64,000 nt of DNA, from contig NZ_CP084058.1 of the NCBI RefSeq assembly GCF_020215645.1, positions 1,798,001 to 1,862,000 of the forward strand. Reading direction: 5' to 3'. This document shows positions 50,237 through 59,457 of the stretch, piece after piece; positions within the stretch are counted from its first letter, which is position 1; each line of letters starts with the position of its first letter. A model generated the notes under the pieces. That model searched no databases. It saw nothing but the letters and a program-made list of their open reading frames with translations, and had not been told where the DNA came from. The DNA is from Nonomuraea gerenzanensis. Its GTDB lineage: Bacteria > Actinomycetota > Actinomycetes > Streptosporangiales > Streptosporangiaceae. The translations under genes and the position numbers were made by a program.

Positions 50237-50827
50237 TCAGCGGGTGCCGCCGGGCTTCCAGAGCAGCTCATTGCCGGCGTGAGCCACGCGGCAGGCGACG
50301 AACAGCAGGTCCGACAGCCGGTTGAGGTACTTGGCCGTCAGCGGGTTCATGTCGTCGTGGGTCTCCAGGGCCGCCCAGGCGGTGCGTTCGGCCCTGCGTA
50401 CCGTGACCCGGGCGACGTGCAGGGCCGCCGTGGCGGGGTCGCCGCCCGGCAGGATGAAGCTGCGCAGCGGCTGGAGCCCGGCGTTGAAGCGGTCGATCTG
50501 CTCCTCCAGCCGGTCGATGTACGACTGCTCCACCCGCAGCGGCGGGAACTCAGGAGCGGGGACGACCGGCGTGGCCAGGTCGGCCCCCACGTCGAAGAGC
50601 TCGTTCTGCACCCGGACCAGGCACTGGGCCAGGTCGTCGGGGAACGTGCCGTGCGACAGCGCCAGGCCCAGGTGGGCGTTGGCCTCCTCCACGTCGGCGT
50701 AGGCCGCCAGCCGGGTGTCGGTCTTCGGGGTGCGGCTCATGTCGACCAGCGCCGTCGTGCCGTCGTCTCCGCCCCGGGTGTAGATATGTGAGAGAACGAC
50801 AGGCTTGTCCTTGTCAGCGCGCGTCAT
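50237..50827 (-). CDS. Corrinoid adenosyltransferase, PduO type
   Basis: This 196-residue enzyme transfers the adenosyl group of ATP to cob(I)alamin, giving coenzyme B12. The signature YTRGGDDGTTALVDMSR binds ATP, and FILPGGDPATAALHVARVTVRRAER contains the conserved R and E residues of the active site. I start at ATG 50827; upstream in-frame sequence lacks family similarity. Confidence 0.92.
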   Translation of the reverse strand: MTRADKDKPVVLSHIYTRGGDDGTTALVDMSRTPKTDTRLAAYADVEEANAHLGLALSHGTFPDDLAQCLVRVQNELFDVGADLATPVVPAPEFPPLRVEQSYIDRLEEQIDRFNAGLQPLRSFILPGGDPATAALHVARVTVRRAERTAWAALETHDDMNPLTAKYLNRLSDLLFVACRVAHAGNELLWKPGGTR

Positions 50828-50954
50828 GGTTTCAGCGTAGTGACAAATGTCATCCGAATCCTCCGCGAGATCCATATCGGGCCGGTGATTTCCACGACTA
50901 CCTGGGCGAACCCGACTGAAGCCACTATTGACCCATGATGAAGGAGATGACCTG

Positions 50955-51851
50955 ATGCTCGAGATCAGCGAGCTGCGCAAGCGTTTCGCGGGCGGCCCCG
51001 ACACCCCCGGCGGCAAGGTCGCCCTCGACGGGATCAGCTTCACGGTGCGGCCGGGCGAGATGTTCGGGTTCGTCGGTGCGAACGGCGCGGGCAAGACCAC
51101 GACGATGCGCATCGTGATGGGCGTGCTCCAGGCCGACTCCGGCTCGGTGAGCTGGCAGGGCAGGCCGCTCGGCTACGACGACCGGCAGCGGTTCGGGTAC
51201 ATGCCCGAGGAGCGCGGCCTGTACCAGAAGATGCGCGTCGCCGAGCAGATCGAGTACTTCGGCCGCCTGCACGGGCTGAGCACGCAGGCGGCGAAGCAGG
51301 CCACCGACGACCTGCTTGAGCGGCTCGGGCTGACCGAGCGCAGGGGCGACATGGTGCAGGCGCTCTCGCTGGGCAACCAGCAGCGCGTGCAGCTCGCCGT
51401 GGCGCTGGTGCACGACCCCGAGGTGCTGATCCTGGACGAGCCGTTCTCGGGCCTCGACCCGATCGCGGTGGACGCGCTGGCCACGGCGCTGCAGGAGCGG
51501 TGCAGGGGCGGCGTGCCGGTGATCTTCTCCAGCCATCAGCTGGAGCTGGTGGAGCGGTTGTGCGACTCCGTCGGCATCGTCTCCGCGGGCCGGATGGTGG
51601 CCTCCGGCACGGTGGCCGACCTGCGGGCCGCCGAGAGCGACACGCTGCGCGTGGTCGTCCGCGAGCCCGCCCCCGGCTGGGCCGACGGCCTGCCCGGCAC
51701 GGTCACCGTACGCGGTGACAGGCAGATCCTGCTCACCAGCGAGGGCGACGACCAGGAGATCCTGCGCCGCGCCATGAAGGCCGGCCACGTCGAGCACTTC
51801 GGCGTCGAGCAGCCGACCCTCACCGAGATCTTCAAGGAGGCCGTGGCGTGA
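50955..51851 (+). CDS. ABC-2 type transporter ATP-binding protein
   Basis: The 298-residue ATPase has Walker A GANGAGKTT (near residue 43), signature LSLGNQQRVQLA, Walker B VLILDEPFSGLDP and an H-loop in SSHQLELVE. The C-terminal 80 residues match the DUF4162-type tail of exporters. A strong AAGGAGATG ribosome binding site supports ATG 50955. It overlaps the permease gene by GTGA. It is probably a drug, lipid or antibiotic exporter. Confidence 0.94.
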   Translation: MLEISELRKRFAGGPDTPGGKVALDGISFTVRPGEMFGFVGANGAGKTTTMRIVMGVLQADSGSVSWQGRPLGYDDRQRFGYMPEERGLYQKMRVAEQIEYFGRLHGLSTQAAKQATDDLLERLGLTERRGDMVQALSLGNQQRVQLAVALVHDPEVLILDEPFSGLDPIAVDALATALQERCRGGVPVIFSSHQLELVERLCDSVGIVSAGRMVASGTVADLRAAESDTLRVVVREPAPGWADGLPGTVTVRGDRQILLTSEGDDQEILRRAMKAGHVEHFGVEQPTLTEIFKEAVA

Positions 51852-52957
51852 ACGGACTGATGCTGGTCGCCCGGCGCGAGATCAGCACCCAGGTCAGGAC
51901 CAGGGCGTTCGTGATCGGCCTGCTCGTCACGGCCGTGCTGGTGGCCGCGGTGTCGTTCCTGCCCAGGATCATGGGCGGCGGCGACACCTACACCCTCGGC
52001 CTGGTCAACTCCCAGCAGCTCCCGCTGCACACCGCCGCCCCCGACATCGAGTTCGAGTGGCGCAAGTTCGCCGACGAGGCGGCGGCCAAGCAGGCCGTGC
52101 TCGACGGCGACGTGGACGCGGCCCTGGTCGACGACAGCCGGGTGCTCACCGACGGTCAGCTCGGCACCGAGCTGGAGGTGCTGCTGCAGAGCGTCAACCG
52201 CGAGTTCAAGCTGGGCGCCGCGGGCGTGGCCATCCCGCCGCTGGAGATGCAGTCGGTGGGCGCCGACACCCGGTACGAGGACGCCCGCCAGGGCATCGCC
52301 ACCGTGCTCGTGCTGCTGCTGTTCATGCTGCTCATGGGGCAGATCGTGATGGTGGCCATGGGGGTGGTCGAGGAGAAGGGCAGCCGGATCGTGGAGATCC
52401 TGCTGGCCGCGGTCCGGCCGTGGCAGCTGCTCGGCGGCAAGATCCTCGGGCTGGGCGTGCTCGGCCTGATCAACCTGGTCACGATCCTGGTGATCGGCCT
52501 GGCCGCCTCCACGGTCTCGGGGCTGGCCGCCGACTTCCCGCCGGGCATGGTGGGGCTGGTGGTCGCGGTGCTGCTGTGGTTCGTGCTCGGGTACGCCTTC
52601 TTCGCCACGCTGTCGGCGGCCTTCGCCTCGCTGGTCTCTCGGCAGGAGGAGGTGAACAGCGTCCTGACCCCGCTCACCATGATGATCATGGCGACCTACT
52701 TCGTGTCGTTCTACGTCACCAACGAGCCGTCGAGCACGCTGGCCGTGGTGCTGTCGTACGTGCCGCCGTTCTCCTCCATGGTCATGCCGGTGCGCATGGC
52801 CGCGACCGAGGTCCCGATGTGGCAGACCGGGGTGTCCATGGTGGCCATGGTGCTGGCCGTGCTCGTGGTGCTGAAGCTCGGCTCCACGGTGTACGAGCGC
52901 GCCGTGCTGCGGACGGGGGCCCGGCTGAAGTTCGGCGAAGTGCTGCGTTCCCGCTAG
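51848..52957 (+). CDS. ABC-2 type permease
   Basis: The 369-residue protein has an N-terminal membrane helix (about 20-40), a large extracytoplasmic region, then five to six membrane helices between about 150 and 345, the NatB/YhaP layout. VEEKGSRIVEILLAAVRPWQLLGGK is the conserved ABC-2 coupling segment. It works with the ATPase encoded upstream. Confidence 0.92.
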   Translation: MNGLMLVARREISTQVRTRAFVIGLLVTAVLVAAVSFLPRIMGGGDTYTLGLVNSQQLPLHTAAPDIEFEWRKFADEAAAKQAVLDGDVDAALVDDSRVLTDGQLGTELEVLLQSVNREFKLGAAGVAIPPLEMQSVGADTRYEDARQGIATVLVLLLFMLLMGQIVMVAMGVVEEKGSRIVEILLAAVRPWQLLGGKILGLGVLGLINLVTILVIGLAASTVSGLAADFPPGMVGLVVAVLLWFVLGYAFFATLSAAFASLVSRQEEVNSVLTPLTMMIMATYFVSFYVTNEPSSTLAVVLSYVPPFSSMVMPVRMAATEVPMWQTGVSMVAMVLAVLVVLKLGSTVYERAVLRTGARLKFGEVLRSR

Positions 52958-54124
52958 ATGAACGAGATCGACCGGGCGCGACGGTACACGTGGCACGTCC
53001 TGATCTCGGGCATCGCCGCCACGTGGGTGGTCATCGCCATCAGCATCGCCGTCAGGCTCGACGCGGGGCGGCTCGACTGGGGGCGCACCGCGCTCGCGCT
53101 GATCGCCGCGATCGGTTTCACCTCTCTGTGCCCGCGCGTCATCCGCGCGGTCCTGGACCGCCGTTACCCCACCGGGCTGGTGGTGGTGGCGGCGGTCCTC
53201 GCGTTGGCCGCCGCCGTCCTGGGCGGGCCGGACCCGACGGCGTGGGGCTTCGTGGTCGTGGCCTGGCTGTCCATCGCCACCCTGCACATCTCCCGCCGGG
53301 CCTCGTTGCTGGTCGCGCTGGGCACGTGGCTGGTCAGCGTGGGAGTGTCGGCCCTGACCTGGCAGGACAACCTGTTCGCCGTCGGGCTGGAGCTGACGTT
53401 CGAGGAGATGCTGTTCCTCAACACGCTGGTCTACGGGGTCTTCTGCGCCGTGGTGCCGCCGTCCAACCGGCTGTGGGTGTGGATCTGGATGCTGGCGGAG
53501 GAGGCGCACAAGGGCCGCGAGGCGCACACGAAGCTGGCGCTGGCCGAGGAGCGGCTGCGGTTCGCCAGGGACCTGCACGACCTCGTGGGGCACCAGCTCT
53601 CCGCCATCGCGGTCAAGACCGAGCTGGCCGTACGCCTGTCGGACGTGGACGGCGACGCCGCCAGGGCGGAGATGGCCGAGGTGAACACGCTGACCAGGAA
53701 GGCGCTCAAGGAGCTGCGGCAGGCCGTGCGCGGCTACCGCGAGCTTGACTTGGCCGCTGAGCTGAATAGCGTGAAAGGAGTGCTCGAAGCGGCAGGGGTC
53801 CGCTGCACGGTCCGCCTGCCGTACCGCGAGCTGCCGAGCGGGGTGGCGCCGGTGTTCGCCTACGCCGTGCGCGAGGCGGTGACGAACGTGCTCAAGCACA
53901 GCACGGCGACGTTCTGCGAGATCACCATCCGCTTCACCGAGCAGGAGGCGGAGCTGAGCGTCCGCAACGACGGCGTGGCCCGCCGGCAGGCGGTGGACCT
54001 GGGGAGCGGTCTGGCGGGCATGAGCGAGCGGCTGGGCGCCGTGGGCGGCGCGGTGACGGCCGCGCCGACGGGCCAAGGACAGTTCCTGCTCACCGCGGTC
54101 GTGTCATTGCCGCTGAATGGGTAG
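52958..54124 (+). CDS. NarL-type sensor histidine kinase without adjacent response regulator
   Basis: The 388-residue protein has six hydrophobic helices (about 10-160), a HisKA_3 helix with the phospho-acceptor His in FARDLHDLVGHQLSAI (near residue 206) and an HATPase domain with TNVLKHSTA and LSVRNDG. The ATG directly follows the permease stop and no ribosome binding site is visible, so translation is coupled. A response regulator usually follows such ABC-kinase sets, but here a STAS protein does. Confidence 0.9.
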   Translation: MNEIDRARRYTWHVLISGIAATWVVIAISIAVRLDAGRLDWGRTALALIAAIGFTSLCPRVIRAVLDRRYPTGLVVVAAVLALAAAVLGGPDPTAWGFVVVAWLSIATLHISRRASLLVALGTWLVSVGVSALTWQDNLFAVGLELTFEEMLFLNTLVYGVFCAVVPPSNRLWVWIWMLAEEAHKGREAHTKLALAEERLRFARDLHDLVGHQLSAIAVKTELAVRLSDVDGDAARAEMAEVNTLTRKALKELRQAVRGYRELDLAAELNSVKGVLEAAGVRCTVRLPYRELPSGVAPVFAYAVREAVTNVLKHSTATFCEITIRFTEQEAELSVRNDGVARRQAVDLGSGLAGMSERLGAVGGAVTAAPTGQGQFLLTAVVSLPLNG

Positions 54125-54162
54125 GGGAGTAGTACGCGTACGTGCGTGACTGAGGAGGTGGC

Positions 54163-54480
54163 ATGCGCGTCCGGGGCAATCCGGGTGCCCAGGTGGTGCG
54201 GATCGGTGCCCGGCTCGACGCCGGGACGTCGGCCGGGGTACGCGAGCGCCTGCACAAGGCCCTCGACTCCGGTGAAGGCGACCTGATCCTGGATCTCTCC
54301 AAGCTGGAGATGATCGACGCCACCGGGCTCGGGGTGCTCGTGGGCGCGCACAGGCGCGCGCTGAGCGTCGAGCGCCGACTCGTTCTTCGGGGGGTGCCAC
54401 CGAGGATCATGCGGATACTCGCGGTGACCCGGCTGAATCGGGTGCTGCACGTGGAGGCTCCGGCGGCCGCGGTGGCCTGA
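54163..54480 (+). CDS. STAS-domain anti-sigma factor antagonist
   Basis: The 105-residue protein spans one STAS domain. The phospho-acceptor region reads DATGLGVLVG, so Thr replaces the usual Ser. Such proteins release a sigma factor by binding its anti-sigma kinase. GAGGAGGT precedes ATG 54163. No sigma or anti-sigma gene lies nearby. Confidence 0.9.
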   Translation: MRVRGNPGAQVVRIGARLDAGTSAGVRERLHKALDSGEGDLILDLSKLEMIDATGLGVLVGAHRRALSVERRLVLRGVPPRIMRILAVTRLNRVLHVEAPAAAVA

Positions 54481-54593
54481 GGTCGCATATCGGAGCGGGT
54501 GACGATCAGCCGTTACCCGCTCTTTCCATACTTAGACAGAATGTAGATTTCGGTTGACCGAGTCCGCTAAACGCCCGATGAATGACCGGTGGA

Positions 54594-55226
54594 TTACGCG
54601 TTCACCCCGGTGCCGAGGCTGCGGTTGAAGATGTGCACGGCGACCGCGACGAGTTCGTCGATGTCCGGCTGGTCTTCGGAGAGCAGCCATTCGATGAGCA
54701 ACTCTTGTAACGCCCCAATTACTCCCAGTGCCACCAGGCGCCGATTCAGCTCCGAGCCGAGCGGGAAATCGGCGGAGGCCTCCTCCACGAGCTGGGCGAA
54801 GGCGGCCACCGCACGCTGACGGGAGAGTGTCAGGACGTCCCCGGACCTGCGTACCTCGACGTGCATGATCCGGGCCCGCCGCCAGTCGGCCGTTGTGAAT
54901 TCGATATAGGCGCGAATCCCGGCCTTGACTCTTCCGTCAAGCGTGTTCGGCGCCTCCTCTAACGCCTTGGCGACGACCGACAGGCTTTCCTCCACGCAGC
55001 GCTCGTGCAACGCCTGCAGGAGCTCCTCGCGCCCGCCGAAACATTCGTAGAAGGCCCGGTTGGAGATCCTGGCCTCCGAGCACAGCCTTTCGATGGTCGT
55101 CGCCGTGAAACCCGGCTTCGCGTATAGCGTGTACGCGGCCGTCATCAGCCGCTCGCGTCTGTCTGCCAGCCTTTGCTCAGCCGACATTCCCCGGTAAGAC
55201 CGGTTCACATTCCACCCGTCCAACAT
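54594..55226 (-). CDS. TetR family transcriptional regulator
   Basis: The 210-residue repressor has an N-terminal helix-turn-helix (about 30-75: GFTATTIERLCSEARISNRAFYECFGGREELLQ) and a helical ligand-binding part. The stretch RSYRGMSAEQR before it is often conserved in this group, so I use ATG 55226; ATG 55187 is an alternative. It lies 63 bp downstream of an aldehyde dehydrogenase gene on the same strand and may control it. Confidence 0.88.
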   Translation of the reverse strand: MLDGWNVNRSYRGMSAEQRLADRRERLMTAAYTLYAKPGFTATTIERLCSEARISNRAFYECFGGREELLQALHERCVEESLSVVAKALEEAPNTLDGRVKAGIRAYIEFTTADWRRARIMHVEVRRSGDVLTLSRQRAVAAFAQLVEEASADFPLGSELNRRLVALGVIGALQELLIEWLLSEDQPDIDELVAVAVHIFNRSLGTGVNA

Positions 55227-55256
55227 GATCGTGGCCCCCAGAGCACACAATTATGG

Positions 55257-55269
55257 ACGGATGATCCGT
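55257..55269. promoter_or_regulatory. Short palindrome upstream of tetR
   Basis: ACGGAT-G-ATCCGT is a perfect 13-bp dyad in the gap between the aldehyde dehydrogenase gene and the TetR gene. It is a candidate autoregulatory operator; no clear promoter hexamers were identified. Confidence 0.35.
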
Positions 55270-55289
55270 TTAGGGAAAGGGTAAGAAGA

Positions 55290-56762
55290 TTATCTTTTAC
55301 GTCGGCCGTGCAAGAACGTGACGAGTCTGACCAGTCGCTCAAGCTCCGCGGGGCCCCGATTGAACGATGTCAGGTTCATCCCGGGCATCGCGAAGCGCTG
55401 CCGGGCGATGGCCTTCGGCCGGGCGAACTCGCGCAGGCCGTCGGCTCCGTGGATCCTGCCGAACCCGGAGTCGCCGGTGCCGCCGAAGGGCAGCGCGGGC
55501 ACCCCGGCGAAGGAGATGACGGAGTTGATCGCGGTCATCCCGCTGCGCATGAGCCGTGCCAGCTCCGTCGCGCGGCGCGCGTTCCGGCTGAAAATCGTCC
55601 CGCCCAGCCCGTACGTCGAGGCGTTGGCCAGCGACAACGCCTCCTGCGCGTCGCGGGTGCGGCGCACCGTGATCGTCGGGCCGAACGTCTCCTCGCGCAC
55701 GGCGGGCGAGTCCTCGGGCACGTCCTCGACGATCACCGGGTCCACGTACGGCGCCCGCACCGCGTCGGGCCCGCCCGTGACCACCTTGCCCGCCTTCGTG
55801 GCGTCGTCGATGTGCCGCTTGATGATCTCCACCTGACCGGGCATGGTGATCGGCCCGTAGTGCTCGCCGGCCTTCACCTTCGTCACCCGCTCGGACAGCT
55901 CGCGCATGAAACTTTCATAGACGGCGTCCACGACGTAGACGCGCTCGACGCCGACGCAGGTCTGGCCGGCGTTGGCCATCGCGCCCCACAGGCAGGCGTC
56001 GGCGGCGGCACCGAGGTCGGCGTCGGCGTCCACGATGAAGGCGTCCTTGCCGCCGCACTCGGCCACGATCGGCGTGAGGTTCTCGGCGCAGGCCGCCATG
56101 ACCCGCTTGGCCGTGGCGGTGGAGCCGGTGAAGGCGACCTTCTTCACCCGGGGGTCGGCGGCCAGCGCGGCGCCGGTCTCGCCCAGCCCCGTCACGGTCT
56201 GGAACACGGGGTGCTCGGGCACCGACTCGGCGAACAGCTCGGCCAGCCGCACGCCGACGCCGGGGGTCAGCTCGCTGGGCTTGAACACGATCGCGTTGCC
56301 GGCCGCGAGCGCGTACGCGATCGAGCCCATGGGGGTGAAGACCGGATAGTTCCACGGGCCGATCACGGCGACGACGCCGAGGGGCAGGTACTCCAGGGTG
56401 GCGGCCAGGTTGAGGCCGATCATGCCGGTGGCCACCCGGCGGCGGCCGAGCACCTTCTGGGCGTTGCGCGCGGCCCAGTCGAGGTGCGTCAGGGTGAGCA
56501 CGAGCTCCAGCGTGGCGTCACCCGCCGGCTTGCCGGTCTCCTGGTGGATCAGCTCGGCCAGCTCCTTGAGATGCTGGGCGAGGACCGCCTTGTAGTCGAG
56601 CAGCCGCCGCCTGCGCTCGGCCGGGCCGAGCGCGGCCCACCAGACGGCGGCCTCCTCGGCCAGGCCGACCGCCGCGTGCACGGCGTCGGGCGTCTGCTTG
56701 GGGTGACTGCCGACGATCTCGCCGGTCGCCGGGTTGAGTGAGTCGAACGTCAGCGTCGTCAT
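55290..56762 (-). CDS. Aldehyde dehydrogenase (NAD(P)-dependent, succinate-semialdehyde-like)
   Basis: The 490-residue enzyme oxidises an aldehyde to the acid. It has GVVAVIGPWNYPVFT, the cofactor motif VAFTGSTATAK, the catalytic Glu in VAECGGKDAF and the nucleophilic Cys in NAGQTCVGVERVYV. A long hydrophobic-basic C-terminus (from about 455) suggests membrane association, as in fatty-aldehyde or AldH class enzymes. I start at ATG 56762. A TetR gene follows. Confidence 0.92.
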   Translation of the reverse strand: MTTLTFDSLNPATGEIVGSHPKQTPDAVHAAVGLAEEAAVWWAALGPAERRRRLLDYKAVLAQHLKELAELIHQETGKPAGDATLELVLTLTHLDWAARNAQKVLGRRRVATGMIGLNLAATLEYLPLGVVAVIGPWNYPVFTPMGSIAYALAAGNAIVFKPSELTPGVGVRLAELFAESVPEHPVFQTVTGLGETGAALAADPRVKKVAFTGSTATAKRVMAACAENLTPIVAECGGKDAFIVDADADLGAAADACLWGAMANAGQTCVGVERVYVVDAVYESFMRELSERVTKVKAGEHYGPITMPGQVEIIKRHIDDATKAGKVVTGGPDAVRAPYVDPVIVEDVPEDSPAVREETFGPTITVRRTRDAQEALSLANASTYGLGGTIFSRNARRATELARLMRSGMTAINSVISFAGVPALPFGGTGDSGFGRIHGADGLREFARPKAIARQRFAMPGMNLTSFNRGPAELERLVRLVTFLHGRRKR

Positions 56763-56778
56763 GGCGTCACGATAAACC

Positions 56779-56796
56779 GGTAAGGCGTCACTTACC
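56779..56796. promoter_or_regulatory. Inverted repeat at the aldehyde dehydrogenase start (candidate TetR operator)
   Basis: GGTAAG and CTTACC form a perfect 6-6-6 dyad 17 bases before the start codon. On the minus strand TATCGT ends 7 bases before the ATG, and no ribosome binding site is present, so a leaderless transcript under repressor control is possible. Confidence 0.45.
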
Positions 56797-56800
56797 ACAA

Positions 56801-57349
56801 TCAGGGGGCAGGTCGCCACATCCCCCACACCGGCGGGCCGTCGGGCAGCGTGAACCGCTCGGTCACCGCGAAGCCGTGCCGCTCGTAGAACGGGATGTTC
56901 GACTCCTTGCTGCTCTCCAGGTAGACGGGCCCGTCGCAGCGGGCCAGCCCCGCCCGCATGAGCGCGCTGCCCACGCCCGTGCCCTGCAGCTCCGGCACCG
57001 TGCCGAGCTGGGCCAGGTACCAGTGCGGCTCCTCCGGCCGGTACCGGGCCATCGTCTCGTCGAGCGTGATCCCGTACGACACCCGATCGCCCATCGCGGC
57101 GATCAGGCCGGGGACGGCGCTCTCCTCGTCGGGCCGGTGCCCGGGCGGGTCCCAGATGGCGACGCCGGCCATCTCCCCCGCAACGTCGGTGATGGCGTGC
57201 ACGTGCCGGGCGAGCGCGACGAACATGGCGGCGACGCCCTTCCCGTCGGGCAGCAGCCAGCAGATGACCGGATCGTCATGGAAGGCCCTGGCGAGCGCGT
57301 CGCCGATCGCCTCCGCCTCGTGCTCCCAGCGTGCTGCTCTGATCGGCAT
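56801..57349 (-). CDS. GNAT family N-acetyltransferase
   Basis: The 182-residue protein has the acetyl-CoA pocket LAQLGTVPELQGTGVGSALM (Q-x-x-G-x-G/A pattern) and the C-terminal SNIPFYERHGFAV typical of GNAT enzymes. The acceptor is unknown. ATG 57349 is used; GTG 57358, overlapping the upstream stop, is also possible. It is the second gene of an operon with the carotenoid oxygenase. Confidence 0.9.
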   Translation of the reverse strand: MPIRAARWEHEAEAIGDALARAFHDDPVICWLLPDGKGVAAMFVALARHVHAITDVAGEMAGVAIWDPPGHRPDEESAVPGLIAAMGDRVSYGITLDETMARYRPEEPHWYLAQLGTVPELQGTGVGSALMRAGLARCDGPVYLESSKESNIPFYERHGFAVTERFTLPDGPPVWGMWRPAP

Positions 57350-57354
57350 GTCGC

Positions 57355-58653
57355 TCACTTCTCCTCCAGCCATGATCCGTGGAAACCGGCGGGCACGCGG
57401 CGCGGCAGCCGCACCGAGGCCACGTCGGACAGGTCGCGCGCGTCCAGGACCAGCAGATGTGCCGAGTCGTCCCCGGTGACCACGGACAACAGCCAGCCCT
57501 CGTCCTCCTCGGCCGCTCCCTCGGCCGGCACGAACACCGCCTCGCCCGTGTCGCCCCCGGTCTTCCTGACCTGCGAGCCGCCGTCGCGCTGGTCGTACTT
57601 GACCACGCCGTCGTCGCCGACCGTGTAGAGGTAGCGGCTCGGCCGCCCGAGCAGGTCCTCGTTGTAGGTGGGGAACTCCACGCTGCGATCGTCCAGCGGC
57701 TCCTCCTTCACCGCGCCCGTCGCCGGATCCAGCGTCCACCGGTGCAGCACGGCCGCGCCGGACGCGGCGGCCGCCACAGCAGGGTCCTGCTCGCCGCCGA
57801 TCTGGCCCCAGAGCGCCGTGAAGCGGTCGCGGGTGTACCGGGCCGCGTGAAGGACGATGCGCCCGTGAGCGTCCTCCCAGGCGTTGCCCACGTGGAAGAC
57901 GTAGCAGGGGTCCACCTCGAACCAGCGCGTCGGCCCGCCCGCCCTGGGCGTCACGCCGATCCTGGCGCCGTAGCCGTCCTCCCAGGCGTACGGCATGCCG
58001 CCGCGCTCCAGGTCGAAGACCAGGGGCAGGTCGAGCCAGAGGAGGTGGTGCTCGGTGACGGCGAAGTCGTGCATCATCGTCGGCCCCGGCACCTCGATCT
58101 CCCTGCTCTCCACCAGCTCGCCGGCCGCCGAGAGCCGGTGGTAGGTGAGGTAGGGCGGGAAGAAGCCGTAGCCGAAGAAGTGCAGCTCGCCGGTGAGCGG
58201 GTCCTGCTTGGGGTGCGCGGTCATCGCCGTGGTCAGCCGGCCGCCGAAGTCCACCGGGCCGACGGTGTCGAGCTCGGGCGTCACCTCGTACGGCAGGCCG
58301 CTCTCCACCAGGGCCAGGATGCGCCCCGAGTGCCGGATGACGTGCGTGTTGGCGGTGACGGCCGCCAGGTCGACCCCGGTCTCGCCGACGAACGGCGCGC
58401 CCTCGGTGAACGCCTTCGTGCGCACCCACCGGTTGCGGTACCACTCGGCGCGGCCGTCGCGCAGCCGCACGCCGTGCAGCATGCCGTGGCCGGCGAACCA
58501 GTGGCCGGGGTCCTCGCCGGGGCGGGGGTTGGGGCCGTTGCGGAAGTAGCGGCCGGTCAGCTCCTCCGGCAGCGCGCCGGTGACGGGCAGGTCATGGGCG
58601 TCGATCTCGTCGGGGACGGGAGCCAGACTGCCGCTGAGATACGGGGGCGTCAT
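57355..58653 (-). CDS. Carotenoid oxygenase family protein
   Basis: The 432-residue beta-propeller enzyme should cleave a carotenoid or related conjugated alkene with Fe(II) and O2. The four His ligands are recognisable in TAHPKQD, MMHDFAVTEHH, CYVFHVGNAWE and the C-terminal GFHGSW. The substrate entry motif RYFRNGPNPRPGE is also present. GGAGGA precedes ATG 58653. It is expressed from a strong promoter set in a large dyad. Retinal or apocarotenoid production is possible but not shown. Confidence 0.93.
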   Translation of the reverse strand: MTPPYLSGSLAPVPDEIDAHDLPVTGALPEELTGRYFRNGPNPRPGEDPGHWFAGHGMLHGVRLRDGRAEWYRNRWVRTKAFTEGAPFVGETGVDLAAVTANTHVIRHSGRILALVESGLPYEVTPELDTVGPVDFGGRLTTAMTAHPKQDPLTGELHFFGYGFFPPYLTYHRLSAAGELVESREIEVPGPTMMHDFAVTEHHLLWLDLPLVFDLERGGMPYAWEDGYGARIGVTPRAGGPTRWFEVDPCYVFHVGNAWEDAHGRIVLHAARYTRDRFTALWGQIGGEQDPAVAAAASGAAVLHRWTLDPATGAVKEEPLDDRSVEFPTYNEDLLGRPSRYLYTVGDDGVVKYDQRDGGSQVRKTGGDTGEAVFVPAEGAAEEDEGWLLSVVTGDDSAHLLVLDARDLSDVASVRLPRRVPAGFHGSWLEEK

Positions 58654-58660
58654 CAATCCT

Positions 58661-58713
58661 CCAATGTTGATATGTCGAAGGTAAAACGTCCACCAGCGAC
58701 ATGTCAACAGTGG
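58661..58713 (-). promoter_or_regulatory. Strong promoter embedded in a 53-bp inverted repeat
   Basis: On the minus strand TTGACA (58707-58702) and TACCTT (58683-58678) are 18 bases apart. Two 17-bp arms flank the core: CCACTGTTGACATGTCG overlaps the -35, and CCAATGTTGATATGTCG (opposite orientation) covers the predicted start near 58671. They match at 15 of 17 positions. Two operators of one repressor are the simplest explanation, since only one arm is transcribed. Confidence 0.75.
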
Positions 58714-58758
58714 AATGTGAGGGCGTGGGAAAGCCGCCCACCCCTGACGGGAGGACGG

Positions 58759-59421
58759 CTAGAAGAGGGTCGGGTTCTCCGGCTCGATGCCGCGCAGCGT
58801 GTCGTAGTCGAGCGTCACGCAGTCGATGCCCCGGTCGGTCGCCAGCACCCGGGCCTGGGGCTTGATCTCCTGGGCGGCGAAGACGCCGCGCACCGGCGAC
58901 AGCAGCGGGTCGCGGTTGAGCAGCTCCAGGTAGCGCGTGAGCTGCTCGACGCCGTCGATCTCACCGCGCCGCTTGATCTCCACCGCCACCGTCGCGCCCA
59001 GGGCATCCCTGCACAGGATGTCCACGGGGCCGATCGCCGTCATGTACTCGCGCCGGATCAGCGAATACCCCTCGCCCAGCGTCGTGATGTGCTCGGCGAG
59101 CAGCTCCTGGAGGTGGGCCTCCACGCCGTCCTTGATCAGCCCGGGGTCGACGCCCAGCTCGTGGCTGGAGTCGTGGAGGATCTCCGCCATGGTCAGGACC
59201 AGCTTCTCGCCGGTCTTGCCGTGGGTGACCGTCCAGGTCTCGCCGTCCTCCTTGAGCTTGCACGGCGGATTCATCCAGTTGAGCGGCTTGAAGGCGCGGT
59301 CGTCGGCGTGAATGCTCACGCTGCCGTCCGCCTTGATGAGGACGAGCCTCGGCGCCATCGGCAGGTGAGCCGTGAGCCGTCCGATGTAATCCACGCTGCA
59401 TCGCGCGATGACCAGCCGCAT
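58759..59421 (-). CDS. nucS: Mismatch-specific endonuclease NucS
   Basis: NucS cuts mismatched DNA and replaces MutS/MutL repair in many actinobacteria. The 220-residue protein has an N-terminal DNA-binding part with [15 protein letters not shown], and the nuclease core with [20 protein letters not shown] (D-E-K pattern). It ends in a short NPTLF tail like the clamp-binding motifs of NucS. ATG 59421 follows AGGTGG. It is divergent from the dehydrogenase gene with only 36 bp between starts. Confidence 0.94.
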   Translation of the reverse strand: MRLVIARCSVDYIGRLTAHLPMAPRLVLIKADGSVSIHADDRAFKPLNWMNPPCKLKEDGETWTVTHGKTGEKLVLTMAEILHDSSHELGVDPGLIKDGVEAHLQELLAEHITTLGEGYSLIRREYMTAIGPVDILCRDALGATVAVEIKRRGEIDGVEQLTRYLELLNRDPLLSPVRGVFAAQEIKPQARVLATDRGIDCVTLDYDTLRGIEPENPTLF

Positions 59422-59457
59422 GACCGTCCACCTTAGTGCCTCTGGAAAACTGGACGC

